From Clostridia bacterium (GTDB lineage Bacteria > Bacillota > Clostridia > Oscillospirales > CAG-272), in contig JAGAVJ010000037.1 in the NCBI GenBank assembly GCA_017942005.1, positions 109,398 to 173,397 on the forward strand: a stretch of 64,000 nt of DNA, in the 5' to 3' direction. A program made the translations under genes and the position numbers. A model generated the notes under the pieces. It was given only the letters and a program-made list of their open reading frames with translations, searched no databases and was not told where the DNA came from. Positions 25,728 through 38,340 of the stretch are shown in pieces. Numbering within the stretch: position 1 is the first letter of the stretch; each line of letters starts with the position of its first letter.

Positions 25728-26453
25728 ATGGGAAACAAAATTCGCGTAACCGTCTGGAACGAATACAGACATGAAAAAGCAGAGGAAGCCATCCGCGCCG
25801 TGTATCCGAAAGGCATTCACGGCTGTATCAAGGACTTCCTTGACCAGCACGATGACCTTGAGGTACGTATTGCCGCACTTGACGACCCCGATCAGGGTCT
25901 GCCTGACGACGTCCTCAACAACACCGACGTTTTGATGTGGTGGGGTCATATGGCACACGGCGATGTGGACGATGCTCTGGTACAGCGCATCAAGAAGCGT
26001 GTATATGACGACGGCATGGGCTTTATCGCGATGCACTCCGCGCATATGTCCAAGCCCTTCCGTGAAATCGTCGGTACCTCCGGCAAGCTGCTTTGGGGCG
26101 ACGATCAGCATGAACTGATCTGGAACGTCATGCCGGCACATCCGATCACCGCAGGCATTCCGGAACATATCGATCTCGGCACCGAGGAAATGTACGGCGA
26201 GCCCTTCATGATCCCGCAGCCTGATGAGCTTTTGTTCGTCTCCTGGTACGAGCATGGCTTTGTCTTCCGTTCCGGCTGCACCTTCTACCGCGGCCGCGGC
26301 AAGGTCTTCTACTTCCAGCCCGGTCATGAATCCTGCCGTTCCTTCTACAACGAATATGTACAGAGAATTTTGTACAACGGCATCAAGTGGGCTGCTCCGA
26401 CGGAATTCGGTGACCCGATGCACAACTGCGACTACCGCAAGAACCTTCTTTAA
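25728..26453 (+). CDS. thuA: ThuA-like trehalose utilisation protein
   Basis: ThuA-domain protein of 241 residues, a class I glutamine-amidotransferase-like fold linked to trehalose and other disaccharide catabolism; in some relatives it acts with 3-keto-sugar pathways. Seen: VTVWNEYRHEK at the start, NNTDVLMWWGHMAHGDV, GMGFIAMHSAHMSKPF, and GRGKVFYFQPGHE near the end, where the His is conserved. The Shine-Dalgarno GGAAAGGAA lies 13 bases ahead with a spacer like those of the hairpin leaders but without a hairpin. The lacZ gene follows after 111 bases. Confidence 0.9.
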   Translation: MGNKIRVTVWNEYRHEKAEEAIRAVYPKGIHGCIKDFLDQHDDLEVRIAALDDPDQGLPDDVLNNTDVLMWWGHMAHGDVDDALVQRIKKRVYDDGMGFIAMHSAHMSKPFREIVGTSGKLLWGDDQHELIWNVMPAHPITAGIPEHIDLGTEEMYGEPFMIPQPDELLFVSWYEHGFVFRSGCTFYRGRGKVFYFQPGHESCRSFYNEYVQRILYNGIKWAAPTEFGDPMHNCDYRKNLL

Positions 26454-26518
26454 TTTTTAAACAGCAAAAAGAAGTGTCTGCACGCTGCGCATTAGACATT
26501 TAAAATCCCAATTCCCAA

Positions 26519-29603
<3,085 letters not shown>

Positions 29604-29633
29604 TTAAAAACGCATTTTATCCTTTGCAAATAA

Positions 29634-29678
29634 AAAGCAGCATCCGCAGACCACAATCGGTTGTGCGGATGCTGTTTT
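29634..29678 (+). terminator. Terminator after lacZ
   Basis: AGCAGCATCCGCA pairs with TGCGGATGCTGTT, followed by eight T, 31 bases after the stop codon. Confidence 0.9.
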
Positions 29679-29687
29679 TTTTAGGAA

Positions 29688-29750
29688 CGATGGGGAAAAC
29701 TTTTTTGACAAAAAGCTTTTCCCCAAACCCCTTTCAAAAAACTTTCCATT
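29688..29750 (-). repeat. Terminator-like dispersed palindromic repeat, GGGGAAAA stem
   Basis: On the minus strand AAAGTTTTTTG, then GGGGTTT, then a stem GGGGAAAAGC...GTTTTCCCC around a T-rich/A-rich loop. It has the same order of parts as the repeats at 2540 and 2675 but a different stem. Confidence 0.6.
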
Positions 29751-29822
29751 TGTCAATTTTATTGTTCGCATACTTTATGTTATTGTAAATCATATTACAA
29801 AACAAATAAATAGTCAAACGAT

Positions 29823-29885
29823 AAAAAGTTTTTGGGGGATGCCCAAGCGGCGGGGCGTTTTTTCAAAAACGCCCCAAGAGCGGCA
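29823..29885 (+). repeat. Terminator-like dispersed palindromic repeat, second GGGGCG copy
   Basis: AAAAAGTTTTTGGGGGATGC, CCAAGCGGC, then GGGGCG/CGCCCC around TTTTTTCAAAAA. It matches the copy at 2540-2605. Together with the lacZ terminator and the repeat at 29688 it fills the gap between the convergent lacZ and purL genes. Confidence 0.8.
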
Positions 29886-29894
29886 TCACTGAAC

Positions 29895-32800
29895 TTACGT
29901 TATTTTAAAATAATCTGCCGCTGCACGGAAGATATCCTGTTCCTTGTTTCCGGGAATATTGATGCACAGAGAACGGTCAATACGGTCGCAGTGCGCCATG
30001 CGTCCGAAAATTCTGCCGTCGCGTGCAAATACGCCTTCCACTGCAAAATCGGAAACAAAGGGGTTCCAACGGGTATCCAGGGTCGGATTGCCGTCTGCAT
30101 CGACATACTGCGACGCAATCATACCACGTTTGCCCATATCAAGTACCAGTTCTCCCGGAATAACACAGCGTCCAGCCTTGGAAGCCACAGGAAGCGTATA
30201 GATATCGCCGGATTCACAGTACCGCATCCACGGAGAGGACACGGACATGGTACGCACCCGTACCATTTTAGAAACAAGATGTCCGCACGGATTTTCCACA
30301 AGGGATATTCTCTCGTCAAGCGGCGTCATTCCGTCTCCATAAAAGACACCGGACGTCAGAAGCATGCGGAACCCTTCTCCAAGTCCCAGAATCAGATGCG
30401 ATTCCCTGTCGCAAAAGGTAAGCAGTGCTTCAAACACCATGGGGTCGGAAAAGACAACCTTTGCAAACAGCGCCGCCGGATCATTGATCGCGGACGGAAC
30501 ACTGCCGTATCCGGGATAGCTTCCGCCGGCAAACGCCAAAATTCCGATATCCTGACGCAGCAAAGCGTCGGCAAGCCGTTTCATGGAATGTGCGGTTTCT
30601 TCCTTGTTCCGGCAGGCAAACAATAGCTTCACCGGTTCAATCCCGGCAGCCGCAAACCGGGAAGCAAGGACATCCTCCCCACTCAGATACGGAAGCACCG
30701 GCAAAAGCACCTTTGGGGATGGAATCGACACTGCGGGAAAATCGATTGAATGCTTTGGATTTGGAAAAGACGCGACAATGCCGGGTTCTGTCATATCGGA
30801 AAGATCCGCATACCACTTCTCCTGCGGTTTGCACCATGCGCTTTCCAGAAGAGACAGCGGCAGCGTGGTCGAGCCAATTAAAATATTCGCCGTATCCTTC
30901 GTATACCCAAGCAAAATCCCGCGCAGAACCTCATCTGTTTCCACAAGGAATGCCCCCGGACGATCCTCTAACAAGCGTCTGATTCCCGCAGTGCTTTCAT
31001 AATTGAACCCAATCTGATTTCCAAAGCACATCTGTGCCACGGCAGCAGCAATCCCGCCGTCACTGACAGCCATACAGGAAAGAATTTTTTTGTCACGCTG
31101 TAATGTGTACAAATAGGATAACAGGTTCTTTTCTTCCGCCGGGTCAGGCAGACGATTTTCACCGTATACCGGCGACAACAAGTACACGCGGCTTCCCGCT
31201 TTTTTAAACTCCGCGGTATATAGATTTTCCTGTTCCGTCGTTGCTGCGCCAAAGGCAATGACAGTCGGAGGAACGTCCAGTTCTCCCGATTCATCGGTAC
31301 CGTTCATACTGTCCTTGCCGCCAACCGCCGCAACCTCATAATCCATCTGTGCCTGAAATGCACCGAGCATCGCTGCGAGCGGAACGCCAAAGCGTACCGG
31401 ATCATCCCCTGTCATCGGAAAATATTCCTGTAAGGACAACGCGATATCCTTTCGTTGGATACCGGCGGCGGCAAGTCGGCATATTGCGCAGAGTACCGCC
31501 AAATAAGCGCCGTGATACGGACTTTGCTCAGCGTAGCGCGGCAGATAGCCGCAGGAAAATACAGCACAGGTATGCGTCTTGCAAGGCATTTCGCAGACAG
31601 TTTCCGTTGGAAAACGGAATGCCATATAATCTGTCGGCGTCATCATTCGTTTCCCGCCGAACGGCATCATTACCGTGCGCCCTCCGGCAGTCGCATCAAA
31701 CCGCTCTGACAATATACGGCTGCGGGCAGCAACCTCGGGATGCATCATCAGACGCAGATACAGCTCTGTAATATCTTCTCCCATCAAATGGTCTGAGATA
31801 CCAAAGTACAACGATTCCACATCGGCAGGCGGAATATACGCACTGACACGACGTTCTGCACCGGTTGCATCCAGAAAATCACGTGACAGGGAAAGCAGCG
31901 TCCGCTCCCACCACAAAAGCCTGCACCGTCTCTCAGAGGTCACAATGCCAATAACTGTCGTATCCAGGTCTTCCTCCGATGCGATATCCGCAAGTGCGGA
32001 GACGGAAATCGACGGCAGAACCAAAAGCATCCGTGCCTGTGTTTCGGAAAATGCAATTTCATACGGCGACATCAGACATCCAACAGCAATACGGTCGGAA
32101 ATTGATGTGGGGACGCGGTCCAGGTCAATTCTGACACCGCTTGCAAGCTCTGCTGCCGCAACCGCCAATCCTCCGGACCCAATATCGCTTGCACGTTTTA
32201 CAAGCTTGCGTACATCGGCACGGCGCATCATCCGTACCAATGCCCTGGATACCTGCGGATCTCCGATTTGAGACGTATAGGTATTCCGCTTCTTTTCCGG
32301 ATCTTCCGAACCACTTTCATCCGCCATCGCTTCCAAAAAAGCCGCATCGTTTTCATAGGCACTGCGCCTGATACGGTTGACCGATGCATGCAATCCGCCG
32401 CCTAAACCGTCACGACCGGTTTTCGCGCCGACCAATACAATAATATCCCCTGGAATCGGCTTTGTATAGCAATCCGCCTGCGGGGCGGCAGCTGCCGCAA
32501 AGCAAACTTCCATATGCTTCGCTGCAAAGCCGGGATGAAGCCATTCATAAACATATCCGCACGGGATGCCGGACTGCACGCCAAAAGCGGCAAAGCCGTC
32601 GGCGGCTTCTATCATTTTACGCAGCTGTGCGCCGGAATCTGAAGTCTGTCTGTCCTGCATTTCCGCGCCGTTTCTTCGTTTTTCACGGGCAGAATATGTC
32701 CCTGCTCCTGTGTGAAAACCGCTTTTTTTCATGCCTACATCCGGAATTCCCTGTCCGGACAAGCGCATTGCCGCAAATACCTCTGCACGTGCAGAAAGGG

Positions 32801-33935
32801 TATCACTGATTGTAGAGCCAAAGCTGGAAAAAGCGCCGAGATACGGATCACGTACCGTTGAATAATTATGCGTTTCATTTTTAAAATGCAGTAACCAGGC
32901 ATCCACTCCTTCATCGGTTTTCACATCGGCTCGGATTGTAAATGCATTGTTTTCTCCGGTTTCCATATAATGCGGGAGCTTTCCCTCCCGCACCAGATAT
33001 TTTGCCGGTACCGTTGCAATATCCATCAGTGTAATGTTTTTGGGCCGCGTACCGTACAATGCTTCCCTGGTTTCAAGGTACCGCTCAAAGGATTCCGATA
33101 TTTCATGGTCACAAATCTGTAAATCCTGAAGCGCTGTTAAAAACGTAATGTGTCTGCAATGATCTGACCAATATGTATCGATCATACGCAGCTCAAACCG
33201 ATTGGGATCACGTTTTTCTTCCACACGGAAATAACTGCGTATGAATCGCAGGTCGTCTTGCGACATCCGGTAGCGCTCTTCCTTTGCCAGCTGTAAAAGC
33301 GCGTCATCATCCATTTCACGAAAACCGTGTATGGAAAGTAAACTTTTCTCCGTATCGGTCGGAAGCGGCGGAAGCGTTCCTGTTGTAAACAACGGAAATT
33401 CTACAGACGATACTGGATTGATCAACAGCTGCTTCAATTGCCTACGCTGCTCGCTGTTTTTCTCACCCTGATCCAGCCCTCGAATGACAAAGACATCCAC
33501 CTGCCGAAAGGAAACAGGACTGGAATGTATCTCCGCGTCTGAAAAATGCCCCTCTGTTTCCTTTTTTGCGCCGCCGCTTTGTGATGCAGACGCGGCAGGA
33601 GAAGGAGAAGAAAACACCATTTGCAATGCTTTTTCCGTCATTTGCTCTGCCGGACGCCGGAAAAGCGGAATTACACAGATACACGCCGTTTCGGGGTCTT
33701 GTGCTGCCGCGCGAATCTCATCCTCATCGGTCAAATGCTCCGTCAATTCGTCATACAAAAATACAGGCGGTGAAAACAGCGGCTGATCTTCTTCCATTCC
33801 ATCAAAAATCAGGCAGCGAAGTATGCGCACTTCCGTTACCGTATGCATATCAAGGTCCTCTGTCACACGATGAAACAATCGCCGTGCAGCATTTGCATAT
33901 TCCGGTTTTTTTTCAATTAAAAGCATATTGCGCAT
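29895..33935 (-). CDS. purL: Phosphoribosylformylglycinamidine synthase, single chain, with degenerate glutaminase domain
   Basis: Large PurL that turns FGAR, glutamine and ATP into FGAM in purine synthesis. It is 1346 residues, with DTYWSDHCRHITF, GAKTGRDGLGG, AVGGKDSMNGT and the C-terminal amidotransferase fold all in order. Two things are odd. The nucleophile motif, LGICNGFQ in the family, reads LGLGEGFR here (Gly at about residue 1186 for Cys), and the GHSER of the family reads AHCDR. Also the usual FKNETHNHPT reads FKNETHNYST. So it may be ammonia-dependent or a paralogue with another role. The start at 33935 has AAGGGGTG; a leader lies upstream. Confidence 0.88.
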   Translation of the reverse strand: MRNMLLIEKKPEYANAARRLFHRVTEDLDMHTVTEVRILRCLIFDGMEEDQPLFSPPVFLYDELTEHLTDEDEIRAAAQDPETACICVIPLFRRPAEQMTEKALQMVFSSPSPAASASQSGGAKKETEGHFSDAEIHSSPVSFRQVDVFVIRGLDQGEKNSEQRRQLKQLLINPVSSVEFPLFTTGTLPPLPTDTEKSLLSIHGFREMDDDALLQLAKEERYRMSQDDLRFIRSYFRVEEKRDPNRFELRMIDTYWSDHCRHITFLTALQDLQICDHEISESFERYLETREALYGTRPKNITLMDIATVPAKYLVREGKLPHYMETGENNAFTIRADVKTDEGVDAWLLHFKNETHNYSTVRDPYLGAFSSFGSTISDTLSARAEVFAAMRLSGQGIPDVGMKKSGFHTGAGTYSAREKRRNGAEMQDRQTSDSGAQLRKMIEAADGFAAFGVQSGIPCGYVYEWLHPGFAAKHMEVCFAAAAAPQADCYTKPIPGDIIVLVGAKTGRDGLGGGLHASVNRIRRSAYENDAAFLEAMADESGSEDPEKKRNTYTSQIGDPQVSRALVRMMRRADVRKLVKRASDIGSGGLAVAAAELASGVRIDLDRVPTSISDRIAVGCLMSPYEIAFSETQARMLLVLPSISVSALADIASEEDLDTTVIGIVTSERRCRLLWWERTLLSLSRDFLDATGAERRVSAYIPPADVESLYFGISDHLMGEDITELYLRLMMHPEVAARSRILSERFDATAGGRTVMMPFGGKRMMTPTDYMAFRFPTETVCEMPCKTHTCAVFSCGYLPRYAEQSPYHGAYLAVLCAICRLAAAGIQRKDIALSLQEYFPMTGDDPVRFGVPLAAMLGAFQAQMDYEVAAVGGKDSMNGTDESGELDVPPTVIAFGAATTEQENLYTAEFKKAGSRVYLLSPVYGENRLPDPAEEKNLLSYLYTLQRDKKILSCMAVSDGGIAAAVAQMCFGNQIGFNYESTAGIRRLLEDRPGAFLVETDEVLRGILLGYTKDTANILIGSTTLPLSLLESAWCKPQEKWYADLSDMTEPGIVASFPNPKHSIDFPAVSIPSPKVLLPVLPYLSGEDVLASRFAAAGIEPVKLLFACRNKEETAHSMKRLADALLRQDIGILAFAGGSYPGYGSVPSAINDPAALFAKVVFSDPMVFEALLTFCDRESHLILGLGEGFRMLLTSGVFYGDGMTPLDERISLVENPCGHLVSKMVRVRTMSVSSPWMRYCESGDIYTLPVASKAGRCVIPGELVLDMGKRGMIASQYVDADGNPTLDTRWNPFVSDFAVEGVFARDGRIFGRMAHCDRIDRSLCINIPGNKEQDIFRAAADYFKIT

Positions 33936-33959
33936 ACGTTCACCCCTTATTTCCCACTC

Positions 33960-34077
33960 ATGATAATGACCATCGGGGCTGTTGCAAGTTGAAAACATGC
34001 GACAGCCCGCGTTTCCTTTTTAATGCAGCGTTGCGGCGCAAGCCACAAAACGCAGTCTGAAAATTCATTTTCAGACT
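33960..34077 (-). promoter_or_regulatory. Modular leader of purL
   Basis: On the minus strand module 1 is the hairpin AGTCTGAAAAT/ATTTTCAGACT (34054-34077), which contains the TGA stop of mtaB. Module 2 is a TTGTGGC/GCCGCAA stem nested in GCGTT/AACGC (34026-34053). AAAAAGGAAA follows, then a 33-base hairpin GGGCTGTCGCA...TGCAACAGCCC (33976-34008), then ATGGTCATTATCATG. This pair of ATGs opens only a short frame; the true purL start is 25 bases further on with its own ribosome site. Confidence 0.65.
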
Positions 34078-35522
34078 TTTTCTTCTACGAATTCACCAAT
34101 GAAATACGTTTCTTGTGCGTCGACAATCCGTACCCGACAAAACGTTTTATGTGTCATCAGGTCTTTTGCTTTTTCATCACTGACCGGAATTCGCACTTCC
34201 ATAAAGTTTCCGGTATGACCTGTGATAACACCGTTTGTACAGGTTTCCGGCAAAAACAGGATATCTTCTTCCACACAACACTTTGCATATTCCTTATAAC
34301 AATCTGCTTCTATCTCTTTTTGTACAGCGATCAATGCATTGGCACGACGATTCTTTTCCGTATTGGAAAGCTGACCGGGCATGGTATTTGCAGCAGTATT
34401 CTCTCTTTTTGAATACGGAAATACATGAATATGGAGCAGTTTTGCTTCCTTTGCAAAGGCAAGTGTTTCCATAAAATCCTCTTCGGTTTCACCGGGAAAT
34501 CCCATCATGATATCCGTTGTAAACATGACGTCCGGAAACTTTGCCCGGATATCTGCCAAAATTGCGCGTACCATCTGCATGTTGTATTTTCGTTTCATGC
34601 CGTGCAGTACATGATCTGAACCGCTTTGCAGTGATAAATGGAAATGCGGCGCAAGATGCTTCAGGTTTGCCATGCGGGTCACAATTTCCGGCTTCATATA
34701 CGTCGGTTCAAGAGAACCCAGCCGTACCCGGAACACCCAGTCCGAATAGGCCTTTTCGATATCCTCTAATAAATCCACAAGATGGTAAGGTACCAAAACC
34801 GTATGCGGATTGGAAGCGGAACCGCCATCGTTCTCTGTAAAATCTTTACCATAAGAAGCAATTTCAATGCCCGTCAAAACGATTTCGTGATAACCATTTT
34901 GCAGCAGTGTTCCAATTTCTTTTAATACATCCTCCGGCTTTTTCGATACGACATTGCCGCGTGCATTTGGAATGGCACAATAGGTACAGCGATTTTCACA
35001 GCCATCTTCAATTTTAATATAGGCACGTGTCCGTTCCGCTTCTGAATGGCGCAGGGACATTGCCTCTATTCCAAGGGTATCAAGGTCTTGTACTGCGACA
35101 ACCGGTTTGGTTTCCTTTGGCAAAACAGACACTTCCATACTTGCGTCCTGTTTTTCAGAATATTTCTTTTCCACATATTGCAGCGCTGCGTCCACACAAG
35201 ACATTTTATTGCGCGAACCGCAGATATAATGGACGCCCTCAATGCATTTGATACGGTCTGCCTGCGTCTGCGCCATACAGCCTGTGACAATGACACAGGC
35301 GCCGCCATGCTTTGCTGCACGGCGGATCATCTGACACGCTTTTCTGTCAGACTCCGCAGTTACAGTACAGGTATTGATAATATAGACGTCCGCAGTTTCT
35401 TCAAAAGAGACAATTTGAAACTGTTTTTCTTTCAATGCCTCTGCAATTGCTTCACTTTCGTATTGGTTGACCTTGCATCCCAAAGTATAAATGGCTGCGG
35501 TCGGAGTTGATTGCTTCATCAT
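34071..35522 (-). CDS. mtaB: tRNA t6A37 methylthiotransferase MtaB
   Basis: Radical-SAM enzyme that turns t6A into ms2t6A at position 37 of ANN-decoding tRNAs. The N-terminal UPF0004 domain has the three cluster-binding Cys (TLGCKVNQYES, INTCTVTAES, VTGCMAQ). The radical SAM motif is CENRCTYCAIPNARG. The C-terminal TRAM domain ends the 483-residue protein. It is MtaB rather than MiaB by its GCKVNQYE start. AGAGG lies 8 bases before the ATG. Its TGA stop lies inside the first hairpin of the purL leader. Confidence 0.93.
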   Translation of the reverse strand: MMKQSTPTAAIYTLGCKVNQYESEAIAEALKEKQFQIVSFEETADVYIINTCTVTAESDRKACQMIRRAAKHGGACVIVTGCMAQTQADRIKCIEGVHYICGSRNKMSCVDAALQYVEKKYSEKQDASMEVSVLPKETKPVVAVQDLDTLGIEAMSLRHSEAERTRAYIKIEDGCENRCTYCAIPNARGNVVSKKPEDVLKEIGTLLQNGYHEIVLTGIEIASYGKDFTENDGGSASNPHTVLVPYHLVDLLEDIEKAYSDWVFRVRLGSLEPTYMKPEIVTRMANLKHLAPHFHLSLQSGSDHVLHGMKRKYNMQMVRAILADIRAKFPDVMFTTDIMMGFPGETEEDFMETLAFAKEAKLLHIHVFPYSKRENTAANTMPGQLSNTEKNRRANALIAVQKEIEADCYKEYAKCCVEEDILFLPETCTNGVITGHTGNFMEVRIPVSDEKAKDLMTHKTFCRVRIVDAQETYFIGEFVEEKV

Positions 35523-35650
35523 GACGGTAACCTCTTTTGTATGCTGTACATTCTGTCCCGATTCGGTTTTACAGCACTGCAATAGCTTCCTTTCCTTTTG
35601 GAACTGTACCCTTGCTTTTTCGCATGGGAAGTGATTACTTATTTAAAAAT

Positions 35651-36859
35651 TTACTGTCCGGTTTCCAGCAGAGCGGATACGACAAAACCGTCCATATTAT
35701 TCCCGGAAATCAAATAGTTCTTTGCCGTTTTGGGAACAGGAATCTGCTGACTTTCTGCGTCATTTGCTAAAACAAAATAGTTACAGTACAAATCTCCATT
35801 ATTGGCTGTCACATAATACCGTGTTCCATCATATCTGTAGTCTTTGATGACATTGATGTATTCTTCTAAAGACAGCCCCATGTTCTGGATTGCAAGTGCA
35901 TTTCCGATACCGACATACCGATAATGCCACGATTCATATGCGATACCGGTGATGTCCTCCTTACTTGCGGAATATCGCAAAATATACCCATATTGGACAG
36001 AATTCTGTGCAGCCCAGAAATAATCCCCCTGTCCATCGAATCTCCACATGGCTTCATCGCCTTCCACATCCGGGTCGCCTTCATCAAATACTGCCAAATC
36101 AACCGCGTATCCGCTGTGGTGCTCACTGTAGCCCGGTCTTTGGGCATACGATTCTGCATATTCCAGTCCATAATCTTTTGTAAAGCTGTCAAAAATATCC
36201 GCCTGTGTTTTCAAGGTACGGTATGCGGTATTGACCATAATATTCCGGTTTTGATATTCTGCATAAAACGCATCACACCACGCATTCAACGCCTGGATGG
36301 CATCCATACGCAAAAATAATTTTCCATTGGAAACTTTATAACTGCTTGTTTTATTTTTATAAATAGAATACATATCCATATATTCCGCGCCGTCCGGATC
36401 TTCCTGTGGAAAATGATACGGTGTATCCAGATTAACCAAGATGCACGGTCCTGCATACATTTCATTTTTGGCGACCGTAATATATTGCGTCAAATAACTG
36501 TCCCGTTCCTGTGCAGTGAGGTACGGACCATATTCCAGATTCTCCAGATTTTCAAAAGGCTGTCTTGACTTATCTGAGAATACATACTTCCAGTTGACAC
36601 TTCTTACAACCAACAGTGACATGGAAACAAATATCGTCACAACCAAAATAACTGCAATTCCGGAAATGATACTGACACGCTGTTTTTGCTGTCTTTTTGC
36701 CGCATTTTGATATTCAAGCATTCTGTATTCTATCGGATACGACCTTGTTCTTTGTACATTCTTTTGATGCTGTACTGCTTTCTTTCTGGTTTGTGTATGC
36801 TGTCTATCAGAATTTTGAGGTCTTGGGGGTTGTGCACCCCTTCCGTTTTGATTCTGCAT
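35651..36859 (-). CDS. Membrane-anchored D-alanyl-D-alanine carboxypeptidase, VanY type
   Basis: Peptidoglycan-trimming metallopeptidase of family M15B. The cytosolic N-terminus of about 60 residues is rich in Gln, Arg and Lys (QNQNGRGAQPPRPQ). A single membrane segment lies at about 63-85 and puts the catalytic domain outside. The zinc motif is seen as PGYSEHHSGYAVDLAVFD (His and Asp ligands) and YESWHYRYVG (third His ligand). Length is 402 residues. Of the ATGs at 36871 and 36859 the second is preferred; both follow the hairpin leader with the spacer ATGGTCACAATCATG. Confidence 0.9.
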   Translation of the reverse strand: MQNQNGRGAQPPRPQNSDRQHTQTRKKAVQHQKNVQRTRSYPIEYRMLEYQNAAKRQQKQRVSIISGIAVILVVTIFVSMSLLVVRSVNWKYVFSDKSRQPFENLENLEYGPYLTAQERDSYLTQYITVAKNEMYAGPCILVNLDTPYHFPQEDPDGAEYMDMYSIYKNKTSSYKVSNGKLFLRMDAIQALNAWCDAFYAEYQNRNIMVNTAYRTLKTQADIFDSFTKDYGLEYAESYAQRPGYSEHHSGYAVDLAVFDEGDPDVEGDEAMWRFDGQGDYFWAAQNSVQYGYILRYSASKEDITGIAYESWHYRYVGIGNALAIQNMGLSLEEYINVIKDYRYDGTRYYVTANNGDLYCNYFVLANDAESQQIPVPKTAKNYLISGNNMDGFVVSALLETGQ

Positions 36860-37060
36860 GATTGTGACCATGGGGCTGTTGCAAGTTGAAAACATGCAAC
36901 AGCCCGATTTCCTTTCTTTATAGGAATGCTTGCATTCCGTTGGAGTCTGTGGCGCGCCCGCAGGCGAACATCGTTGCTTTCCAAGCAACGAAAGCCACAA
37001 AATCACGGTACAAAAAACCATTAAATGGCTTCTCTTGAAACATTTATTTTTCAGACTTTA
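36859..37060 (-). promoter_or_regulatory. Modular leader of the VanY-type gene
   Basis: On the minus strand, in order: CCATTTAATGG small hairpin; three-way junction with outer stem GTGGC/GCCAC (36994-36998, 36949-36953) and inner hairpins CGTTGCTTGGAAAGCAACG and CGCCTGCGGGCG; GGAATGC/GCATTCC hairpin; AAAGGAAA; a long hairpin GGGCTGTTGCA.../TGCAACAGCCC (36873-36905); then ATGGTCACAATCATG. The GTGGC/GCCAC outer stem replaces GTGAC/GTCAC of the ybaK copy, a compensatory change. Confidence 0.65.
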
Positions 37061-37069
37061 TCGGTTTCT

Positions 37070-37142
37070 CAGTTTAAAAGTTTTTGCGGTGGAGTTTGAG
37101 GAGGTGCTTTTTTCAAAAAGCATCTCCTCATCGAACTCACAT
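37070..37142 (+). repeat. Terminator-like dispersed palindromic repeat, GAGGAGGTGC stem
   Basis: Almost identical to the copy at 2675-2745: TTTAAAAGTTTTTGCGG, GGAGTTT, then GAGGAGGTGC/GCATCTCCTC around TTTTTTCAAAAA and CGAACTCAC at the end. It lies between the ABC operon terminator and the VanY leader. Confidence 0.8.
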
Positions 37143-37218
37143 GTTCTTACGGAATAGAATTATATCATAATCTTTACGAAAAATAAAGCGTATTTCGTAA
37201 ACATTTCCGAATATCAAT

Positions 37219-37249
37219 AAAAAGAACACCGCCGAAGCAGTGTTCTTTT
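37219..37249 (-). terminator. Terminator of the carbohydrate ABC operon
   Basis: On the minus strand AAAAGAACACTGC pairs with GCGGTGTTCTTTTT-type sequence around TTCG, ending in T-rich DNA, about 20 bases after the last permease stop. Confidence 0.9.
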
Positions 37250-37269
37250 GCATGAAAATTGTGTTTGAA

Positions 37270-38322
37270 TTAACCGACGATACCGGAACGCTCGATACCT
37301 TGAACAAGATATCTTTGACCGAACAGGTAAACGACAATCAATGGGAGAATGATCATCAAACCACAAGTATTTCGGATTGCGGAGATATACAAGTCACTTG
37401 CAGCAAAATCCGTATCAAGGGATTTCGGCGTCATGATGATATCAGGCATCAGCTTCATACCGGAGCTTGTAAAGAATACGGTGGTATAGAAGTCATCTGT
37501 CCACTGCCAGCAGAATGCAAACAGGAAGATGGTGATCATCATCGGGATGGACAGCGGAATGATAATTCTGAAGTAAGTCATCATCGTACCGCAGCCGTCC
37601 AGGTATGCGGATTCTTCCAGTTCATCCGGGACACCGCGATAGAACTGTCTCATCATGAAGATGTAAAGACCGTTTCTGTACGCAAGACCGGTAAGGGACA
37701 GAAGTGCCAGCGGCCAATACGTATTGTTCAGGTTAATCGAGGTGAACCGTAAGATTTCAATGCTTTCTGTCACACCACCGCCAAGGAAATTGAAGATACC
37801 GAGGATATCAAAATACCGGAATCTCATGAACATGGACAGCTGGAGCGTCTGGTGCGGGATAACCATGGTAAGGACAACCAACAGGAAGAGCAGGCTGGAA
37901 CCCTTGAATTTGAATTTCGCAAACGCATATCCAATGAGAGAGCAGATGAAGGTCTGCACAACACCACAGAACAAAGACAATGCGAGGGTATTCAAACAAG
38001 CTTCCCAATAACCGGACTCAGCAATAATCGCTTTGTAGGTATCCAGCGTCGGATACTTCGGGATGTACTTGACGGTAACATCAATGAAGTCTTCCGGACT
38101 CATGAAAGAACCTGTCACCTTAGAGAAGAACGGCATCAAAACAACATACGCAAGACCAATCAGAAGGACATAGCGGAAAATTGCCCAGATCACGCCGACA
38201 ATAAAGCTTCCGGAAAGATACTTAATACGGAATCTTTCTTTCTTGGAGGTACGGTCGAATTCTACACGAATGGAATTTTTCGTTTCCTTCATGACTTTCG
38301 GTGCTGTATTTTGAGAATTCAT
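37270..38322 (-). CDS. Carbohydrate ABC transporter permease, MalG type (pair 2)
   Basis: Inner-membrane channel subunit of a sugar importer, last gene of the operon, 350 residues. Six hydrophobic segments follow a soluble N-terminus of about 45 residues. The EAA loop that docks the ATPase reads ESAYLDGCGTMMTYFRIIIP (a Cys replaces the usual Ala/Gly). The C-terminus VQGIERSGIVG is typical of MalG-type permeases (VxGltaGavKG), here shortened. It pairs with the MalF-type gene 18 bases upstream. No ATPase gene is nearby, so a shared MsmX-like ATPase elsewhere is presumed. Confidence 0.93.
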   Translation of the reverse strand: MNSQNTAPKVMKETKNSIRVEFDRTSKKERFRIKYLSGSFIVGVIWAIFRYVLLIGLAYVVLMPFFSKVTGSFMSPEDFIDVTVKYIPKYPTLDTYKAIIAESGYWEACLNTLALSLFCGVVQTFICSLIGYAFAKFKFKGSSLLFLLVVLTMVIPHQTLQLSMFMRFRYFDILGIFNFLGGGVTESIEILRFTSINLNNTYWPLALLSLTGLAYRNGLYIFMMRQFYRGVPDELEESAYLDGCGTMMTYFRIIIPLSIPMMITIFLFAFCWQWTDDFYTTVFFTSSGMKLMPDIIMTPKSLDTDFAASDLYISAIRNTCGLMIILPLIVVYLFGQRYLVQGIERSGIVG

Positions 38323-38340
38323 AAGAAGTGCCTCCTTTCT

